Origin: an uncultured Faecalibacterium sp.
GTDB taxonomy: Bacteria > Bacillota > Clostridia > Oscillospirales > Ruminococcaceae
DNA: 16,447 nt
Assembly: GCA_934524985.1 (NCBI GenBank)
Contig: CAKSYT010000028.1
Coordinates: 1-16,447 of the forward strand
Direction of reading: 5' to 3'
Below, piece after piece: positions 13,776-16,447 of the stretch (position 1 is the stretch's first letter; the number at the start of each line of letters is the position of its first letter). A program made the position numbers and the translations under genes. Below the pieces are notes generated by a model. It was not told the DNA's origin, did no database searches, and saw only the letters and a list, made by a program, of their open reading frames with translations.

Positions 13776-14701
13776 TGGCAGACCTGAAAACCAACCTGCT
13801 GGGCTTTGTGATGAACAGCCCGGTCATCGGCGCATCCGGCACCGTGGGCTACGGCGTGGAGTACGAGGAACTGGCCGATTTTGCTAAGATCGGCGGCATC
13901 TCCGGCAAGGGCCTTACCCTGCACGGCCAGTACGGCAACAAGGGCGAGCGCCTGTGGGAGACCCCCTCCGGCCTCATCAACAGCATCGGCCTGCAGAACC
14001 CCGGCGTACAGCACTTTATTGACGTGGAGCTGCCCGAGATGCTGGAGCTGAAGCAGAAGTACGGCACGGTGGCCATTGCAAACCTTGGCGGCCACAGCGA
14101 GGAAGAGTATGTGGAAGGTGCTGCGATGCTGAGCGAGAGCGCAGTGGACATTGTGGAGCTGAATATCTCCTGCCCCAACGTCAAGGTGGGCGGCATGGCC
14201 TACGGCGTAAAGGCCGAGGCCGCCGGCGAGGTGGTGCGCATGGTGCGCGCTGCCTGCAAAAAGCCCCTGATGGTCAAGCTGAGCCCGCAGGCCGAGAACA
14301 TCCCCGAGATGTGCAAGGCCGTGGAAGCTGCCGGCGCGGACGCCATCAGCCTGACCAACACCTTCCAGGCCTGTGCTATCGATCTGGAAAAGCGCCGCCC
14401 GGTGTTCAACAACATCTTTGCCGGTCTGTCCGGCCCGGCGGTGCGTCCCATCGCTCTGCGCATGGTATGGCAGGCCGTGGGTGCCGTGAACATCCCGGTG
14501 GTGGGTCTGGGCGGCATTGCCACCGGTCGTGACGCACTGGAGTTCATCATGGCAGGTGCCGCCGCAGTGCAGGTGGGCGCCGCAAACTTTGCAAACCCCC
14601 GCGCCATGGAGACCATTGCGGACGAGATGGCAGCATGGATGGACAAGAACGGCGTGAAAACGCTGGACGAGATTCGCGGCTGCGCCCGTCATGCAGAATA
14701 A
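13775..14701 (+). CDS. pyrD: Dihydroorotate dehydrogenase B, catalytic subunit (class 1B)
   Basis: PyrD oxidises dihydroorotate to orotate on FMN. The 308-residue protein is the class 1B form: the base is Cys133 in NISCPN (130-135), with K45 and K168 near the FMN site and the VVGLGGIATGRDALEFIMAG phosphate-binding region (242-261). Its partner PyrK is encoded immediately upstream with a one-base stop/start overlap. GGAGGTG (13760-13766), inside the end of pyrK, lies 8 nt before the ATG. Class 1B enzymes use NAD+ through PyrK, which suits an anaerobe. Confidence 0.96.
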   Translation: MADLKTNLLGFVMNSPVIGASGTVGYGVEYEELADFAKIGGISGKGLTLHGQYGNKGERLWETPSGLINSIGLQNPGVQHFIDVELPEMLELKQKYGTVAIANLGGHSEEEYVEGAAMLSESAVDIVELNISCPNVKVGGMAYGVKAEAAGEVVRMVRAACKKPLMVKLSPQAENIPEMCKAVEAAGADAISLTNTFQACAIDLEKRRPVFNNIFAGLSGPAVRPIALRMVWQAVGAVNIPVVGLGGIATGRDALEFIMAGAAAVQVGAANFANPRAMETIADEMAAWMDKNGVKTLDEIRGCARHAE

Positions 14702-14730
14702 AAACTGATATATCCACAAAATATCTACAA

Positions 14731-14762
14731 TTATGCGCATAAAATAAAACTTAACGCATAAA
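14731..14762. promoter_or_regulatory. Palindrome and direct repeats upstream of the pyrE promoter
   Basis: TTATGCGCATAA (14731-14742) is a perfect 12-bp palindrome. CGCATAAA occurs at 14736-14743 and again at 14755-14762, 19 bp apart, near two helical turns. The second copy abuts the pyrE -35 box. This suggests a protein-binding region in the AT-rich 137-nt gap between pyrD and pyrE. Confidence 0.4.
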
Positions 14763-14763
14763 T

Positions 14764-14792
14764 TTGCAAATAGCGTAAAAGCGTGGTACAAT
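14764..14792 (+). promoter_or_regulatory. Internal promoter for pyrE-carA with palindromic -10 region
   Basis: TTGCAA (14764-14769) and TACAAT (14787-14792) are separated by 17 bp, with TG one base before the -10 (extended -10). GTGGTA-CAA-TACCAC (14783-14797) is a perfect palindrome around the -10 box, a typical position for a repressor operator. The -35 box is part of another palindrome, ATTTGCAAAT (14762-14771). Confidence 0.7.
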
Positions 14793-14838
14793 ACCACCCA
14801 AAGGAATATACACCACTGAAAAGAGAGGGAGAAGTACA

Positions 14839-15432
14839 ATGAGTGAAGCACTTGGAATTCTGAAGAGCTGTGACGCATTTCTGGAGGGTCACTTTCTGCT
14901 GTCCTCCGGCCGGCACTCCGGCGCATACTGCCAGATGGCATATCTGCAGCAGTACCCGGACCGCTGCGCCGAGGTGATGAAGGCTGTGGCCGACAAGGTC
15001 AAGGAGATGGACGTGGACGTCATCGTCGGCCCTGCCATGGGCGGCATCGTGTACGCCTACGAGCTGGCCCGCCAGACCGGCAAGCGCGCTATCTTTACCG
15101 AGCGCGTGGACAACGTGATGTGCCTGAAGCGCTTTGCCATCCACCCGGGTGAAAAGTGCATCATCGCCGAGGACGTGGTGACCACCGGCATCTCCTCTCT
15201 GGAGACCAAGCGCGTCATCGAAGAGGCCGGCGGCATCTGCCTTGGCATCACCTGCGTGGTGGACCGCACCAAGCCGGAGGCTCCGTCTCCCATCCCCATT
15301 CTGGCCAGCGCCCTGAAGCTGGACCTGCCCAACTACACCCCGGAGGAGTGCCCCATCTGCAAGGAGGGCAAGCTGCCGCTGGTGCATCTGGGCAGCCGCA
15401 AGATGAAGCAGGAAGCAAAGCAGACCCTGTAA
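14839..15432 (+). CDS. pyrE: Orotate phosphoribosyltransferase
   Basis: PyrE joins orotate and PRPP to give OMP. The 197-residue type I PRTase has the N-terminal FLLSSGRHSGAY motif, a VGPAMGGIVYAYE loop and the PRPP-binding CIIAEDVVTTGIS, close to the usual VEDVVTTGGS. The C-terminal CPICKEGKLPLVHLGSRK segment, with a Cys pair, is typical of the Thermus/clostridial-type PyrE rather than the E. coli form. AGGGAG (14826-14831) lies 7 nt before the ATG. It has its own promoter after a 137-nt gap from pyrD, so pyrE and carA can be expressed apart from pyrCFKD. Confidence 0.95.
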   Translation: MSEALGILKSCDAFLEGHFLLSSGRHSGAYCQMAYLQQYPDRCAEVMKAVADKVKEMDVDVIVGPAMGGIVYAYELARQTGKRAIFTERVDNVMCLKRFAIHPGEKCIIAEDVVTTGISSLETKRVIEEAGGICLGITCVVDRTKPEAPSPIPILASALKLDLPNYTPEECPICKEGKLPLVHLGSRKMKQEAKQTL

Positions 15433-15463
15433 ACTGAAAGCTTTTGTTGAAACGAGGAAAACT

Positions 15464-16447
15464 ATGAACGCATATCTTCTTTTGGCAAACGGCATGGTCT
15501 TTGCCGGACAGTCCGTGGGCGCGCAGGGCGTGACCGTGGGCGAGGTGGTGTTCTCCACCGGCATGGTGGGCTTTCAGGAGACCCTGACCGACCCCAGCTA
15601 CTATGGCCAGATCATCACCCAGACCTATCCCCTCATCGGCAACTACGGCATGAACCACGATGATATGGAGTCCGACCGCATCTGGGCCAAGGGCTACATC
15701 GTGCGCGAAGCCTGCACCACCCCCTCCAACTGGCGCTGTGAGGAGACGCTGGACAGCTTTTTGAAAAAGAACAATACCATCGGCATCGAGGGCATCGACA
15801 CCCGCCACCTGACCCGCATCATCCGGGAGAGCGGCGTGATGAACGGCGCCATCCTGACCACCTTTGACCCCGCCGACCCGGCCAACAAGGCCGAGACCGA
15901 GGCTCTGCTGGCCGAGATCCGCGCCTACGCCGTGACCGATGCTGTGAAGAACGTGACCTGCGCCGCACCCGAGGTGTTCAACCCGGAAGGCGAGACCCAC
16001 ATTGTGCTGATGCACTACGGCTGCAAGCGCAACATCGTGCGCTGCCTTGTCAAGCGCGGCTGCAAGGTGACCGTGATGCCCGCCTTTGCAACGGCGGAAG
16101 AGATCAAGGCCCTTGCCCCGGACGGCATCATGCTGTCCAATGGCCCCGGCGACCCCGCCGAGCCGGTGGAGGTCATCGAGAACCTCAAGCAGATCTTTGA
16201 GCTGAACATCCCCACCTTCGGCATCTGTCTGGGTCACCAGCTGTCCGCACTGGCAGCCGGTGCCAAGACCATGAAGCTGAAGTACGGCCACCGCGGTGCC
16301 AACCAGCCTGTGACCGACTTTGAGTCCGGCCGCACCTTTATCACCAGCCAGAACCACGGCTATGCCGTTCTGGGCGAGGAGCTGCCCGCCGAGATGGGCG
16401 AGGTGGCACAGGTGAACGCCAACGACGGCACCTGCGAGGGCATCAAG
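15464..16447 (+). CDS. carA: Carbamoyl-phosphate synthase small (glutaminase) subunit, cut by the window end
   Basis: CarA hydrolyses glutamine and channels ammonia to CarB for carbamoyl phosphate, which feeds pyrimidine and arginine synthesis. The frame is open to the window edge (328 codons seen; the family is usually about 350-380). The N-terminal CPSase small-chain domain (about 1-150, GEVVFSTGMVGFQETLTDPSY) and the class I glutaminase domain (about 178 onward) are visible, with SNGPGDP (225-231) and the nucleophile Cys255 in GICLGHQ. The catalytic His/Glu lie past the edge. GAGG lies 6 nt before the ATG, and the gene starts 31 nt after pyrE. Placement in a pyr operon suggests the pyrimidine-specific enzyme, but a shared arginine role cannot be excluded. 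carB is expected just downstream. Confidence 0.95.
   Translation, partial: MNAYLLLANGMVFAGQSVGAQGVTVGEVVFSTGMVGFQETLTDPSYYGQIITQTYPLIGNYGMNHDDMESDRIWAKGYIVREACTTPSNWRCEETLDSFLKKNNTIGIEGIDTRHLTRIIRESGVMNGAILTTFDPADPANKAETEALLAEIRAYAVTDAVKNVTCAAPEVFNPEGETHIVLMHYGCKRNIVRCLVKRGCKVTVMPAFATAEEIKALAPDGIMLSNGPGDPAEPVEVIENLKQIFELNIPTFGICLGHQLSALAAGAKTMKLKYGHRGANQPVTDFESGRTFITSQNHGYAVLGEELPAEMGEVAQVNANDGTCEGIK

Noticed and set aside
13559..14941. Long minus-strand open frame antisense to pyrD
   Set aside because: The translation is a His/Ala/Gly-rich shadow of pyrD and the pyrD-pyrE gap, with no recognisable domain.
15248..16357. Long minus-strand open frame antisense to pyrE and carA
   Set aside because: Shadow of carA codons; no motif, no Shine-Dalgarno and no terminator.
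1..16447. tRNA, rRNA, CRISPR arrays, transposases, phage or toxin-antitoxin genes
   Set aside because: None were recognised on either strand.

Overview
The window is chromosomal DNA from a GC-rich anaerobic Firmicute. The gene content, codon use and style of the intergenic repeats suggest a Faecalibacterium-like member of the Oscillospiraceae/Ruminococcaceae; this assignment is an inference, because no marker rRNA is present. No tRNA, rRNA, CRISPR array, phage gene or transposase was seen.

Region 1 (1-6856) is a rearranged division and cell-wall (dcw) cluster. A class B penicillin-binding protein (minus strand) diverges from an FtsW/RodA-family SEDS glycosyltransferase that starts at TTG. 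These are followed on the plus strand by a divergent MurA, FtsZ and an uncharacterised coiled-coil protein that ends at a strong terminator. Palindromes lie at the ftsZ promoter and between ftsZ and the coiled-coil gene.

Region 2 (6857-9632) holds one large signalling protein, REC - HD-GYP - PAS - Cys-containing PAS-like - GGDEF. It appears able both to make and to degrade cyclic-di-GMP. It has its own promoter and a structured 5' leader of about 105 nt, and ends at a bidirectional terminator shared with the convergent cysE.

Region 3 (9647-10440) is cysE (serine acetyltransferase) on the minus strand, with its own promoter region.

Region 4 (10540-16447, running off the right edge) is the de novo pyrimidine operon pyrC-pyrF-pyrK-pyrD-pyrE-carA. 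Together these genes supply carbamoyl phosphate synthesis (carA, partial), dihydroorotase, the NAD-linked dihydroorotate dehydrogenase (PyrD/PyrK), orotate phosphoribosyltransferase and OMP decarboxylase; pyrB, pyrI, pyrR and carB are not in the window. The most notable feature is the leader: a strong promoter, a 29-codon leader ORF with an excellent Shine-Dalgarno, a 15-nt tract with 12 U at the end of that ORF, a stop codon 1 nt before a textbook intrinsic terminator with nine T, and then pyrC. This is the architecture of the UTP-sensitive, translation-coupled attenuators of enteric pyrBI/pyrE rather than of a PyrR attenuator. A palindromic MITE/REP-like element of about 139 bp sits between pyrC and pyrF, and pyrE has a second promoter whose -10 box lies inside a palindrome.
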